Shown: in pieces, positions 6,361-6,542 of the stretch
How positions within the stretch are numbered: position 1 is the stretch's first letter
Layout of the letters: each line of letters begins with the position of its first letter
DNA from: Kiritimatiellales bacterium
Lineage (GTDB): Bacteria; Verrucomicrobiota; Kiritimatiellia; Kiritimatiellales; Pontiellaceae
Length of the DNA stretch: 6,542 nucleotides
NCBI GenBank assembly: GCA_021734595.1
Contig: JAIPIO010000226.1
Span: forward strand, 1-6,542
Direction of reading: 5' to 3'
Program-made: the position numbers and the translations under genes
The notes under the pieces: generated by a model
What the model was told of the DNA's origin: nothing
Databases searched by the model: none
What the model saw: the letters and a program-made list of their open reading frames with translations, nothing else

Positions 6361-6542
6361 GATCATTGGAAACTCCACTATGGTGTCCGGTTTAGGAAGT
6401 GTGATACGTAATGTTGTTTGAAGATGGGAAGATGAGTCACAGATGTTTATTTATCATGATTCCAGCGCAATTGGTCAGTTCGGTGGCACAGACTGGGCAG
6501 TTTGCCTCATATCCTGATCATCATGGTCGATGCATGGGCTAT
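6361..6542. other. 3' flank with no assignable gene; possible sulfatase start at the very edge
   Basis: No ORF here has both a good start and recognisable content. On the + strand one frame ends with LPHILIIMVDAWA (TTG at 6502 to the window end), similar to a sulfatase first strand and metal-ligand Asp. It has no clear SD, and the frame is closed by a stop at 6457-6459. Another frame opens with an ATG at 6432 and a hydrophobic MSHRCLFIMIPAQLVSS, which could be a signal-peptide start shifted by one frame from PHILIIMVD. Minus-strand reading is broken by stops, apart from a short open tail at the edge. Confidence 0.25.

Noticed and set aside
6375..6400. TGGTGTCCGGTTTAGG as a possible insertion-sequence end
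   Set aside because: It vaguely recalls terminal repeats of IS4-type elements, but there is no transposase frame, no matching inverted partner and no target duplication in the window.

Overview
The window looks like part of a polysaccharide-degradation locus from a sulfatase-rich bacterium of the PVC group. Kiritimatiellota (Pontiella-like) fits best, with Planctomycetota or Lentisphaerota as alternatives. This rests on three consecutive, different secreted S1-type sulfatases, a co-oriented DUF1080 (3-keto-disaccharide hydrolase-like) gene, signal peptides on all of the complete members, and moderately high GC. No rRNA or other taxonomic marker is present, so the assignment is inference.

Positions 1-4425 (+ strand) look like one transcription unit. 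It holds the C-terminal part of a PAS-like arylsulfatase (entering from the left edge), a GALNS/arylsulfatase-A-like sulfatase (675-2048), a sulfamidase-like sulfatase with a CTPCR active-site motif (2032-3639), and a DUF1080 protein (3676-4425). The first three genes overlap (1 nt and 17 nt), and the fourth follows after 36 nt with its own strong Shine-Dalgarno. The probable joint task is removal of sulfate groups from a sulfated glycan outside the cytoplasm, followed by or alongside glycoside processing. The actual glycan cannot be read from the sequence.

Positions 4450-4620 hold a feature that is easy to miss: the decayed 5' end of a fourth sulfatase. It has a signal peptide interrupted by an in-frame stop, a small GCCGAAG-type repeat block, and then a clear sulfatase N-terminal strand (PNILWIITD), after which homology stops. 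Its open frame runs into the 3' end of the convergent gene 4605-5255 (- strand), a small outer-membrane beta-barrel protein. A divergent intergenic region (5256-5409) separates that gene from 5410-6339 (+), a membrane-anchored, helix-rich periplasmic protein of unknown function. The last 203 bases contain a weak hairpin-T candidate terminator and no gene that I can assign. The final 40 bases encode PHILIIMVD, which resembles another sulfatase N-terminus but lies at the window edge without a convincing start.

I see no rRNA, tRNA, CRISPR array, complete insertion sequence or phage gene. I did not find a previously undescribed system. The most useful points are the sulfatase remnant, the variant active-site motifs in the third sulfatase, and the uncharacterised membrane-anchored protein.
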